Source of the DNA: Cyathus striatus | Lineage: Eukaryota > Basidiomycota > Agaricomycetes > Agaricales > Nidulariaceae | Assembly: GCA_025738555.1 (NCBI GenBank) | Contig: JAOVFP010000011.1 | Span: forward strand, 4,092,001 to 4,156,000 | Direction of reading: 5' to 3' | DNA: 64,000 nt | Shown: in pieces, positions 1-10,720 of the stretch | How positions within the stretch are numbered: the first letter of the stretch is position 1 | Layout: each line of letters begins with the position of its first letter | Notes under the pieces: model-generated | Told to the model about the DNA's origin: nothing | The model's input: the letters and a program-made list of their open reading frames with translations, nothing else | Databases searched by the model: none | Position numbers and translations under genes: made by a program

Positions 1-324
1 TCAAAACCTTCCGATAGTTCAGCTTCGAGGGCGCACTACTGTGCAGCTGTACATACAGGGTGCTCGTTGCGCTGTGCGATAGTTTGGGCGGGCCCAGATC
101 TATCGGGTACTCGTGTTGATATGGTGCATTATTTAGTTCAACTTACATAAGGACATGCACTGTAACTACAGTCAAGTATACATTACGTTCTCACTGTAAT
201 TATTATAAAGATCACCGTATCTAGTGGTATCACGGTTACTTGAAAGATCCCGGGCGGACAATGGTATAAGCAGAGATAAGTCCATCGATCGCTAATTTAA
301 GAAAAACCTCTGAGAAAGAGCGAC
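1..324. other. Left edge, no gene; contains a dispersed repeat fragment
   Basis: I see no supportable gene. Positions of about 230-320 are an inverted, diverged copy of 28982-29070, the same flank that precedes gene C's 3' side. The first 200 bases match nothing else I recognise in the window. Confidence 0.5.
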
Positions 325-1250
325 GAACGGCGATCTACGCTTACCTATACTATTACAATCAAGACGAAATGGACCACATATATATAGATGATCTATACTG
401 CCTTCAAGAGTGAAATTATTCCAGCAAGGCGGTGACGTGCAGTAAAAAATGATGTAATTCGCGTACATTGGTCCCCGTTCAGCTTCAACTCAAAATACCC
501 GGAAAACAATAGACCTAGAAATTTGGAGAAGGCTGTCCTTCCTGCAAAGCTTTGAAGTACCACTGCCACCGGCGTCCACTATCTAAAAGAGGAAGGACTT
601 GAAGCTGGGAGTACTTCAATGTGTAATGTGATCCGTAAGTAACCTTCCCTGGGCCGGTACAAACTAAGCACTTATTTTCAGACCAGTCACTTTCACATGT
701 CGACTGATATAGTTTCTAGTAATAAGCAAGTGGTATTCGACTAGGGGAATATGCTAGAAACAATTTATCAAGGGTAAATAACTCAGAGTCTTGTATGTGA
801 TTACTGTGCCTGACATGAGAGCCCAACATGAAATTTAGAGGTGAGCAGTCTTGAAATACATCGTACCACGCGTAGGCTTTGCTAAGTTGTTATTTTGAGC
901 GAAGTAGCCTGAGAAAAAGGATGCACCATTGTACTAAGCTGCCATTCAAAAGTTACTCAGCGGTCTGTAGGGAGTCAAGACCAGCTCTGGACTTGGAGTT
1001 GACAAAGGCTCGACTTGAGTACATGAGCGAGGTCCCTCGTTCGATTCCGCTGCGTCAAGTTGGCGTGTTGAGAGTCCAGAAAATGTGGTTGACGTCTTTC
1101 GTGGAAGTTACATGGACAGTGCATGGTATGTCAGTTAACTTTCCGATTCAGATCTTGAACGACGTTGATACATAGACCGTTGGACGTGTAAAGGTCGAGA
1201 ACACCGTAGGCATTGCACTTGGACCCGCGGGAAGGGCCTTGAGGCCCATT
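325..1250. repeat. Dispersed block R1, copy 1
   Basis: About 0.9 kb that recurs near 5870-6856, 18266-19080, 31975-32930, 47290-47335 plus 50965-51759, and 63555-64000. Landmarks kept in every copy are an ACTATTACAAT segment, CTTCCCTGGGCCGGTACAAA, and an end that reads into GTTGGACGTGTAAAGG. Short ORFs appear in several copies on either strand but their frames shift between copies, so I treat the block as non-coding. It lies between the promoter of one family gene and block R2 of the next unit. Confidence 0.75.
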
Positions 1251-3060
1251 TAATTGGTCAAAAGAAATGGCCGGTCAGTATCCGCAAAATCCAATTGCCT
1301 CTCGAGGAGTATTGAAACTTCCATACTGCATTCACTAGCTAACATATCACTACTACTGGTGCACTGCACTCATCAACATCACCTGTATCGCGGTCTGCAT
1401 CAAGTCTGCATCCTCCTGCCTCCAGTCTCCTCCGAGTCCCAACAACCTATCACCCCCACCAGCATCTCACCCACACGGACTGCCCACTCCACTCACCCGT
1501 TCCTTGTAATCGCTGGGCCTCTATCTTCATAGAGTTGCGCACAGACGCATATGATACCGATTACGACCCCGTCATGAACCCAGAGCTCAGGCTCAGCCAC
1601 GCCTTTTCGCGCACCTCGTAGAGCCGCCTTTGGACGTTGCCCTCGACGCTTGACGGTCCGGTAGTAAAGGCCGTTTCGTACGAAGCGGGTGCAGACCTAA
1701 CCCGGTCACTCATCCTGTCCTTTGTCCTGAAAAGGTGCTGCGCGTCCACCGACAACTGTTCCACCACCATCGACAACCGTGCCTCCATATTCAACTGCAC
1801 CTCGTCCTCCAACACCAGCGCCACCTCTAACAACCACACCGCCACCGCCACCAACCACCACGTCACCTATCACCGCACCACCCACCTCGAACCCACCACC
1901 ATCAACTACCGCCCTGCCGCTAGCTCCCAACAATACGCCCACTAGGATACGCTCTCCTTCAAGGTCTCCTCTTCGCTCGGTGCGTCAAGATTCGACTATG
2001 AGTGTGGATGTGGACGTGGAGGATGAGTTGCCGCTTGTTTCTCCCAAGATGAGGAAGAAGTGGTTCGGTTGACCGATAGCTGATGGAAGGGATGGGAGGG
2101 TGCTGCTGGGGTCGAGGGTGTGGATGGGAATCGAGAGGTTGAGGGTAGGTACAGTTGGATAGGATGGAGATACGAAGGATGGTGCAGGCACGGAGGAGGA
2201 CAGGGAGGAACCAGTGGGCGATATCGGTGTAGGGTCTTGTCCTATTTTCCGTCGGGAAAGGGTACGTTTTCATTGATTGTATTCTATCTTTTCTCATCGT
2301 TGACTTTGTAGATCATTTGATTAATGGGTTTGAAGTCTAGGTCGTAGATAGTAATATTAGTACCTAGACAGGTAAGCTACGTCTTCTCATACCTTTACTC
2401 TTGTTGACCTGTTTCTGTAAGCGATGTAGCCGTTACGCGTCACACTCTCCCACTTCCCCCACCTCCTGCGACGTCGCCCTCGATGCGTTTTGTCAAGTTG
2501 TCATTTATAATGCTAGTCACGGGCGCTTAAGTCGCCATGGGCCAGAACAGTGCCTCGATTTCGGAAATGCTGGGAGTTGGGCTGGGTCAAGGGAAGGGCA
2601 AAGGCAAGGAGAGGGTCGTGGATGTTGATCCTGGCGTGGAGGAGGGTTTGGGATCGCCTCTGATGATCTGGAGTACGTTTACGCTTAAGGATTCATTAGA
2701 GGTTAGCCAGTTGTCAAGCGAGGAAGAAGAGGAGGAGGAGGCAGGGGCGGAGGTTTCGTCGCCGAATACACTTACGGCTGCGTTGTCGCCACATGAACAT
2801 CCACCGATACCGATGGAGGAGCCGTCTGCATCTGGAGATGGTAATGTCGAGACGGACGAGCTCGACATTCCACCTACGCATTCCATGTATGACCTTGGAG
2901 AGGAGAACCATCTGTCCTCAGCTCTTGTACATGAAGATCATTGCCGGAAAAGCATCAGACCTAGAAGAAGAGGAAGTTGCTGCGGAGTGACATTAAATCA
3001 TTCTATTAGACGGAACGCACACTTTGTCGAGCCCCTTAGCCGCTAATTTGTCTATAGAAA
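1250..3060 (+). repeat. Dispersed block R2, copy 1 (decayed gene remnant)
   Basis: Block that recurs at 6857-9705, 32930-34085 and 59261-60535. It starts with a conserved open segment reading MAGQYPQNP, followed by Pro/Ser/Thr-rich frames (about 1780-2070, ending VSPKMRKKWFG) and an acidic segment (2537-3046). Stops such as the TAG in CACCTCGTAGAG near 1614 are shared by several copies, so the block is either a spliced gene whose introns I cannot place or a remnant amplified after decay. I do not recognise the original product. Confidence 0.55.
2537..3046 (+). pseudogene. Acidic ORF of R2, copy 1 (unknown product)
   Basis: Open frame of 169 residues beginning MGQNSAS. It has a Gly/Lys-rich stretch (GQGKGKGKE), a run of seven Glu in the middle, a Pro-rich segment, and a basic patch RPRRRGSC near the end. 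Copy 2 (9224-9700, 158 residues) keeps the same frame with mostly conservative changes. Copies 3 and 4 have an upstream in-frame TAG and a deletion that shifts the frame after the Pro-rich part. Conservation of frame in two of four copies suggests it once encoded protein, probably as an exon of a longer gene. No family is recognised. Confidence 0.4.
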
Positions 3061-3559
3061 TTCAAGTTTGCCTTTTATTCTTCTTTTCTCTACTTGAATT
3101 TGTCCCCACTTTTCGGCCAGATACTTAGCGATGTCCTTATTCGTGCATCACCTGGCAAGGGCTTAGGTAGTCCGTAATCGTTTTCGCTTTTAGGCTGTTT
3201 AAAGTTGATATTAACCAATGAAAAGTTAGGGAATTCGATTATGGTGAGGAAGATAATAGGAGTCTTCATACGTATCTGTCAATGATACGCCGAATAGCGA
3301 AGCAACCGTAACACCCAGGACTAGGTGTATGAAAATACCGTCATGAGTAAGGACTGAGAAATACCAAAAGATGTCCATTCAACTCCAATCACTAATCTTA
3401 AATACACAATACCACCTATTGTTAACATACATGGTCAAGGTTTCCAGCTGAGTTCTAATGGCTCATACGTGTTATCCAGGAATCAAATATACTATGTGTT
3501 CAAGGTTTCCCGTTGAATTCCAATGGCTTACTGACGTACGCGGCGGTATCGGATAGGAA
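3061..3559. repeat. Conserved 3' flank of gene family copy A
   Basis: About 500 bp between R2 and the gene A stop codon. It is repeated at 9706-10197 (before the gypsy element), in part at 42070-42188 and 61020-61147, and in a more diverged form at 46770-47095 and 29060-29240. It carries a local duplication: the phrase around TCAAGGTTTCC occurs at about 3435 and again at about 3500. No gene is visible. Confidence 0.6.
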
Positions 3560-4986
3560 TTAACTGTCACTGCGACCGCTACCTATGTCCTTCATGTAGA
3601 GCGTAGTAGCAGTTTCTGGATCATTGGGCGTTCTGACCAAGAAATCCAATGCCGGAGGTGCTGCACGCCGACCACCTTTTTCATCTCTTCCATTTAAAAT
3701 GACCGTATATGCAAGAAGCACTACGCTGGTGACTGTTATAATGGCTAGGCATGGAAGTAAGCCTACGAAGTCTTCAATTACAGCAAACAGTTAACATTCA
3801 GTATGGTTTCAACAAATTTAAACACTGACCAATAGTCGCGCCAAATCCCGTAGGAGCACCAGGCATCGTCCCTCTCAAACTGGTGAAGGCAAAAAGTGTC
3901 GCAATAGGTACAGCAAATATCTCCTTTGGCTGCTCAAACCTAAACAAAACCTTCATTGCAGATCCAACGAATATCAGCGTGACTAGCCCTACAAAAAATG
4001 TGTAAGTCTCTTAGTATACTTAATAAAAGAAGCTAGTGATGATCTTACAGACACCAATGACAATAGTTAAAACATATGTCTTTACTAGGCCACTACGCCG
4101 GAGTGAGATCGTAGTCAAGTATGTGACTTCAGTTGGAGCAACATTTGATGAAGTTTTGAAGCCACTATTCAATTTTAATACGTTGGCGGAGCCTGACATC
4201 CCAGAAACGAGCAGTACTTACACCGCAATTCCTTCGCTATATCCAACTAGTAAATTGATCGGGTTATTTGTTTCTGTTTCATTCCCATAAATGAATAATG
4301 TTGCTCCATAACTGTTTGTAACGACCAAATTATTGCTCCATTACTCTCGAAATAGCAGCACGGCTCACTTATCAAATGGGTAATCTTGAAGCGTTGAATC
4401 CGCTTTCAGAATATTTGTAGCATTATTGAAGATTAACGACGTGGTTCTGAAAACGCTGGTTGTGGCGTAAAAATCATTTGCTTCATTGGGATACCATGTA
4501 AAGATAGGATCTTCTTGTGCTAGGTTCGTATTGTTCACATTAGGGCTGTCACCCCCGAGCTGTAAAAGATTGCTGGTTGATTGAAACGAATTAGTACCAA
4601 GTTCTTAAAGAATAAGAATAATTTTTCAACATACTTATCAAAGTATATATTGACAGGTGAACAATCACTATTGCAAGTGTCGTTGGCTATAAACCAATTC
4701 ATAACCATGGTGAATGTATTTGGGTCCACAGAAATAAGTTCTGCTGATAAAGCGACCTTATAATCGGGATTGTTAGGTTGTAATTGGTGGACGTGCTTCA
4801 AGGGCTAGTGCTCACTGTTCGGATATCAAGGCCGCCTTTATCACTTCCCTCGAAGTTTTTGACTCTGAGCCCGTCGCCTACTGCAATGCCAGTGGAAATG
4901 CAAGCAATGCAAAATAGGACAAATGTGATTAGACAATAGGTACTGCGAGACAGTTTAGGTGGGAGTAAAGAGGTCGAAGAGCGCAT
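3560..4986 (-). CDS. Four-helix membrane protein, family copy A (DUF4436-like)
   Basis: Seven exons on the minus strand: 4816-4986, 4635-4756, 4369-4572, 4222-4311, 4049-4164, 3830-3988 and 3560-3771. They sum to 1074 nt (357 aa) without an internal stop. Donors are GTGAGC, GTATGT, GTGAGC, GTAAGT, GTAAGA and GTCAGT; every intron ends in AG. Residues about 17-41 form the first membrane helix. The ectodomain follows, with several N-glycosylation sequons (NDT, NNT, NAT, NET) and a YPFD motif. Three more helices come next, including LRGTMPGAP and DFVGLLPCLAIIT. The tail is short and ends SGRSDS. The start is the MRSS codon, about 60 bp downstream of a TATA-like box. Family assignment to DUF4436 rests on remembered motifs; function is unknown. 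Introns 2 and 3 are nearly identical to those of copy E, so A and E are recent duplicates. Confidence 0.85.
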
Positions 4987-5640
4987 GGTATGGGAGGTAG
5001 TACGAGTGTTGGTTTTTTTGTGGTTTGAAGCAACTACGGGGCTGTCTTATATGTGCTTCGCTCTGCTCATTCTTCTATAACTGGTAGCTCTGAACGCTTT
5101 GTTTCAATCAATGACAGATTGTTGTTAAGAGCAAGTGAAGACAAGTGCTAATGGAAGTAAGCACTTAGTATGTAAGACCATGTGTTCACATCTTGCTTTG
5201 GTTAATGCTGCGCGATTGATAACTTCTTAGAGAATCCGTCACAATCAGTGATACAGATTGTGCTCCAATGAACACGAGAGGGTTATTGAATATATTGGTA
5301 CATTGACTATCTATCTTTCTATTGTGTACTACTTCACTATATCTCACGTAGTAGCTATTGTGGTTGAAAATAACCGATGGAATATGCTGAATAGTGTCAT
5401 GACGATAGTCTGCTTCTGCTTGAATTAAGAAGCTAGCGTGTGGCAATGTGGGAGCCTGAAGAAACGGAAGGATTGTGACCAAATCGCGTGGGTCGCAATT
5501 TAAAAATACTTACCGCATCGAATAGCACGGAAAAGGATACCTAACTATTGGATGACTACTAAAAAACAACCTGTAACCAGTACTGGTATCCGACTATTGC
5601 ATTCACATTTTAATTCTTGGCTTATATAGAATTAAGCATA
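4987..5640. repeat. Promoter and upstream block of gene A
   Basis: Upstream region shared almost base for base with the upstream side of gene E (62819-63540) and more distantly with genes C, D and F. A GTTTCAATCAATGACAG segment near 5100 is kept in all copies. No coding sequence seen. Confidence 0.6.
5046..5052 (-). promoter_or_regulatory. TATA-like box of gene A
   Basis: ATATAAG on the minus strand about 60 bp upstream of the gene A start codon. Genes B, C, D and E have TATAAA at 60-75 bp upstream, which supports the chosen starts. Confidence 0.5.
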
Positions 5641-5653
5641 CTGAGTTATAATT

Positions 5654-6006
5654 TAGACATATACTTAAGAATGCGCAGTGCTTACTTCCAGGTACCTCCT
5701 GATGCACAGCGGTGATCTACTAGTTTATGTATACTATTACAATCAAGACGAAATGGACCACACGCAAATCCCGTGGGTACACAATATAAATAGATGATCT
5801 ACGCTGCCTTCAAGAGCATAGTTGTAATCTAGACATATACTTAAGAATGCGCAGTGCAAACTTCTAGGTACTTCCTGATGCACAGCGGTGATCTACTAGT
5901 TTACGTATACTATTACAATAAAGACGAAATGGGCCACATGTAAATCCTGTGGGTACACAATATAAATAGATGATCTATGTTGCCTTCAAGATCGAGGTTT
6001 TTCCAG
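5654..6006. repeat. Tandem duplication, period 176 bp
   Basis: The segment starting TAGACATATACTTAAG at 5654 restarts at 5830 and runs through the same landmarks (CTGATGCACAGCGG, ACTATTACAAT, GATGATCTA). The copies differ at scattered sites. It sits at the junction between the gene A upstream block and R1 copy 2. Confidence 0.8.
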
Positions 6007-6856
6007 AAAGGCGGTGACATACAGTAAAACAAAAAGATGTAACTTGCATACATTGGTCCCCGTTCAGCTTCAACTCAGAATACCATGAGAACCAACAGAC
6101 CTAGAAATTTGGAGCAGGTTGTCCCTCTTGCAAAGCTTTGAAGTATCACTGCCACCGACATCCACTGTCTGGAAGGGGAAGGAAGCTGGGAGGACTTCAA
6201 TGTGTAAGCGTGGTCCGTAAGTAACCTTCCCTGGGCCGGTACAAACTAAGCGCTAAGCACTTATTTTCAGACCAGTCACTTTCGCATGTCGACTGATATA
6301 GTTTGTAGTAATAAGCAGGTGGAATTCGACTAGGGGTATATGCTAGAAACAATTTATCAAGGGTAAATAATCCAGAGTCTTGTATGTGATTACTGTGCCT
6401 GACATGAGAGCCCAACATGAAATTTAGAGGTGAACAGTCTTGAAATACATCGTACCACGCGTAGGCTTTGTTAAGTTGTTATTTTGAGTGAAGTAGCCTG
6501 AGAAAAAGGATGCGCCACTGTACTAAGCTGCCATTCAAAAGTTATTCAGCGGTCCGTAGGGGGTAAAGCTAGCTCAAGACCAGCTCTGGACTTGGAGTTG
6601 ACAAAGGTTCGACTTAAGTACATGAGCGAGGTCCCTCGTCCAATCCCGCTGCGTCAAGTTGGCGTGTTGAGAGTCCAGAAAATGTGGCTGACGTCTCTCA
6701 TGGAAGTTATTTATAGACAATGCATGATATGTCAGTTAAATGTGCGATTCAGATCTTGAACGACGTTGATATATAGACCGTTGGACGTGTAAAGGTGGAG
6801 AACACCGTTGGCATTGCACTTGGACCCGCGGGAAGGGCCTTGAGGCCCATTTAATT
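5870..6856. repeat. Dispersed block R1, copy 2
   Basis: Second copy of R1, close in sequence to copies 1 and 4. It leads directly into R2 copy 2 at about 6857. Confidence 0.75.
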
Positions 6857-7102
6857 GGTCAAAAGAAATGGCCGGTCAGTATCCACAAAATCCAATTGCC
6901 TCTCGAGGAGTACTGGAACTTCCATACTGCATTCACCAGTTGACATATCACTACTACTGGTGCACTGACACTCATCAACGGTCAAAAGAAATGGCCGGTC
7001 AGTATCCACAAAATCCAATTGCCTCTCGAGGAGTACTGGAACTTCCACATTGCATTCACTAGCTAACATATCACTACTACTGGTGCACTGACACTCATCA
7101 AC
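6857..7102. repeat. Tandem duplication, period 123 bp
   Basis: The segment beginning GGTCAAAAGAAATGG at 6857 is repeated at 6980 with very few differences. It duplicates the start of the R2 block and is not present in the other R2 copies, so it is a recent local duplication. Confidence 0.9.
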
Positions 7103-8270
7103 ATCACCTAGGCCTGTACCGTGGTCTGCATCAAGTCTGCATCCTCCGGTCTCCAGTCTCCTCCGAGTCCCGACAACCCATCACCCCTACCGACATCTCA
7201 CCCACACGGACTGCCCATTCCACTCACCCGTTCCTTGTAATTGCTGGGCCTCTATCTTCATAGAGTTGCGCACAGACGTATATGATACCGATTACGACTC
7301 CGTCATCAACCCAGAGCTCAGGCTCAGCAACGCCCTTTCGTGCACCTCGTAGAGCCGCCTTTGGACGTTGCCCTCGACGCTTGAGGGTCCGGTAGTAAAG
7401 GCCGTTTCGTACGAAGCGGGTGCAGACCTAACCCTGACATTCGTCCTGTCCTTTGTCCTGAAAAGGTGCTGCGCGTCCACCGACAACTGTTCCACCACCA
7501 TCGACAACCGTGCCTCCATATTCAACTACACCGCGTCCTCCAACACCAGCACCACCTCTAACAACCGCACTACCACCGCCACCAACCACCACGTCACCCA
7601 CCACCGCCCCACCCACCTCGAACCCACCACCACCCACCACAGCCCTGCCGACTAGCTCCCAGCAATACGCCGACTAGGATACGCTCTCCTTCAAGGTCTC
7701 CTCGCTCAGTGCATCAAGCTTCAACTATGAGTGTGGATGTGGAGGATGAGTTGCCGCTTGTTTCTCCCAAGATGAGGAAGAAGTGGTTCGATTGACCGAT
7801 AGCTGATGGGAAGGGAGGGGAGGGGGAGGAGGGTGCTGCCGGGGTCGAGGCTGTGGATGGGGATCGAGAGGCTGAGGGTAGGTACGGTTGGACTGGATGG
7901 AGATACGAAGGATGGTGCAGGCACGGAAGAGGACAGGGAGGAACCAGTGGGCGATATCGGTGAAGAGTCTTGACCGATTTTCCATTGTAGGAAGGGTACG
8001 TTTTTCGTTGATTGTATTCTATCTTTTCTCATCATTGACTTCGTAGATTATTTGATTAATGGGTTTCGAGTCTAGGTCGTAGATAGTAATATTAGTACCT
8101 AGACAGGTAAGCTACGTCTTCTCATACATTTACTCTTGCTGACCTGTTTCTGTAAGCGATGTTGCCGTTACGCTCTCCCACTTCTCCCACCTCCCGCGAC
8201 GTCGCCGTCGATGCGTTTTATCAAGTTGTCGTTTATAATGCCAGTCACGGGCGCTTACGCCGTCATAGGC

Positions 8271-9191
8271 CAAGGGGGCACCGAGATTAGAATCCGGGAC
8301 CGGGGGTAGGGGGGGGGGGTAGGTCAGAGGTCCAAAAAAAAAAAGTTGGAAGTCATTTTACCAAGTCCACTTTTGGTTGATAATTCGCATTTCACACCCT
8401 TGTAAGTAAATTTTATTTGGTTTTCATGAACTTTCTAGTGCACAGTATATGTGTAGGGTACATAATTTAATTAAACAGAGCTTGAAAGCAACTTCAAAGT
8501 TGAAATATTGAATAATAACAACCAAGTAAACTGTACTAATAACGAAATTCTTGAATACAAAAGTTTAAAATAGAAAAGGAAAGAATAATATATTAATACG
8601 TTGCCTGAGAGTGGATTTACTGTAAGTATCAATATAATCATCATATCTAATTATCACGCTGTTGTGTCCCTCTTCGCAACAAATATGATTGCATGTGCTT
8701 CACTGCCATTCTCTTCACCTTGCTCTACTAGGTGAGAGGCTCTACCTCACTTGCACTACCTACACCAGGAACCTAATTACATCATAATGTTTAAATATAA
8801 GAAAATGAGTTTTATATAGAAAACAAGTCATTTTTTGTGCATCAAGAGCCTGAGGAAGAGCTGAATGAATTGCTGTCTGATGTATACAAGATAAATAATT
8901 GTGCCAACAACGGTAACTCAGCTACATTGATTCCTTCAATTTTACATATTTTGCTAATACTTATATAGCATATACATCATATTAACATTTATAAACCATC
9001 AGGAGTAGTACGGGAGATAAGTAGTTGACAAGAACGGAATAGAAGAGATATGATTAGATAACTCGGAAATCTCTGTATTTTCCGTTTTTAGAATACATTA
9101 CATAATGGGTAGGGGGGGGGGGGGTCAGCTAGCAGGCCAGTTTGAAAAAGTTCGACCCTAGTTCCTTTTTTTCAATCCCAGTGCCCCCTTG
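8271..9191. mobile_element. Non-autonomous TIR element with 8-bp target duplication (hAT-like)
   Basis: The element starts CAAGGGGGCAC and ends GTGCCCCCTTG, a perfect 11-bp terminal inverted repeat that continues imperfectly. It is flanked by TCATAGGC on both sides (8263-8270 and 9192-9199). R2 copies 1, 3 and 4 lack the insertion and show the empty site. An 8-bp duplication fits the hAT superfamily. The interior is AT-rich with no transposase. Long G runs (8309-8319 and 9112-9124) lie near both ends in the same orientation. Confidence 0.9.
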
Positions 9192-9223
9192 TCATAGGCT
9201 AGAACAATGCCTCGATTTCAGAA

Positions 9224-9700
9224 ATGCTGGGAGTTGGGCTGGGTCAAGGGAAGAGCAAAGGCAAGGAGAGGGTCGTGGATGTTGATCCTGGTGTGGAGGA
9301 AGGTTTGGGATCGCTCCAGATGATCTGGAGTATGTTTATGCTTAAGGACTCATTAGAGGTTAGCCAGTTGTCAAGCGAGGAAGAAGAAGAGGAGGCGGAG
9401 GCAGAGGTTTCGTCGCCGAATACACTTACGGCTGCGTTGTCGCCACATGAACATCCACCGATACCGATGGAGGAGCCGTCTGCATCTGGAGATGGTAATG
9501 TCGAGATGGACGGGCTCGATATTCCACCCACACATTCCATGCATGACCTTGGAGAGGAGAACCATCTATCCCCAGCTCCTGTACACGAAGATCATTGCCG
9601 GAAAAGCATCAGACCTAGAAGAAGAGGAAGTTGCTGCGGAGTGTCATTGAATCATCCTATCAGATGGAACCCACACTTTGTCGAGCCCCTTAGCCGCTAA
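9224..9700 (+). pseudogene. Acidic ORF of R2, copy 2 (unknown product)
   Basis: 158-residue open frame homologous to 2537-3046. It has the same GQGKSKGKE start, Glu run, Pro-rich segment and RPRRRGSC patch. The upstream part is separated by the inserted element, so any longer gene is broken here. Product unknown. Confidence 0.4.
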
Positions 9701-9705
9701 CTTGC

Positions 9706-10197
9706 CTATAGAAATTCAAGTTTGTCTTTTATTCTTCTTTTCTCTGCTTGAATTAGTCCCCATTCTTCGTCCAGATACGTAACGATGTCCTTATCTGTAC
9801 ATCACATGGCAAGGGCTTGGGTAGTCCGTAATCGTTTCCGCTTCGAGGCTGTTTAAAGTTGATATTAACCAATGAAAAGTTAGGGAATTCGATTATGGGG
9901 AGGAAGATAATGGGAGTCTTCATACGTATCTGTCAATGATATGCTGATTAGCGAAGCAACCATAACATCTAGGACTAGGTATATGAATATACCGCCGTGA
10001 GTAAGGACTGAAAAATACCAAAAGATGTCCATTCAACTCCAATCACTAATTTTAAATACACAGTACCAGCTATTGTTAACATACATGGTCAAGGTTTCCA
10101 GCTGAGTTCTAATGGCTCATACGTAGTATCCAGGAATCAAATATAATATGTGTTCAAGGTTTCCCGTTGAATTCCAATGGCTTACTGATGTACATGG
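9706..10197. repeat. 3' flank of gene copy F, left of the gypsy insertion
   Basis: Copy of the conserved 3' flank (compare 3061-3540). It is interrupted at 10197 by the gypsy element and resumes at 16673. Confidence 0.7.
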
Positions 10198-10381
10198 TGG
10201 AATAGGGGAACTGGCTGATGGACATTGGCAACGGAGTAGGAGCGCATGGAGAGGAGACAGACTAGCACGGTCATGGGATCATAGTAGATTAGTCAGCATA
10301 GGCATACATTGGTCAGACGATAGATAGTCAACTCAAGAATATACTATGAGCATCCACTCATCATACCGCCGTACCACTCCA
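10198..10381 (+). repeat. 5' LTR of gypsy element
   Basis: 184 bp, starting TGG and ending CCA. It differs from the 3' LTR at six bases, all transitions at four former CpG sites (10274, 10297-10298, 10315, 10346-10347). Confidence 0.95.
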
Positions 10382-10720
10382 TTGTGGTGACGAGAGTGTG
10401 ATTCACCTCACCCCCGAAAGACCCGTCCTTAGCCACAAATCAACACGTCAACACGTCCTTCGTTCATGTCCTCTGTTCAAGCATTTCCTTCCACTTGCTC
10501 TCTCTGTTCTTGTCTCAGCTTCTACTTCTCTCTCTGGCTCTTTCTCGCTATCTCTCGTGTCTCTCGTAACTTCTGCAACTTCCAGTGAATTACACTAGTC
10601 TCAACGCTCACACTGGCGCCTCGCCCTCGAAATAAGAATGGACAGTTCCAACCTTGGACTCCTCTAGAACGTCAATTCCAGGCAAAACTATCAACACTTT
10701 CACCTCTCACAACACCACCA
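10382..10720. other. Gypsy 5' untranslated leader
   Basis: Leader between the 5' LTR and gag, pyrimidine-rich around 10480-10580. No ORF with coding features; a 66-residue ORF at 10398 is Ser/Leu low complexity. Confidence 0.6.
10385..10402 (+). promoter_or_regulatory. Possible primer-binding site
   Basis: TGGTGACGAGAGTG begins three bases after the 5' LTR. TGG at this spacing is expected of a sequence pairing with a tRNA 3' CCA end. I cannot say which tRNA. Confidence 0.45.

Larger units (their letters stand above)
7103..9705 (+). repeat. Dispersed block R2, copy 2, split by an insertion
   Basis: Continuation of R2 up to 8270, then a 921-bp mobile element, then R2 resumes at 9192. Copy 2 is the nearest relative of copy 1. 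Confidence 0.75.

Noticed and set aside
1254..1945. Overlapping Pro/Thr-rich ORFs on both strands in R2
   Set aside because: Several frames are open at once because of CCACCA-type low complexity; no single frame is preserved across all copies.
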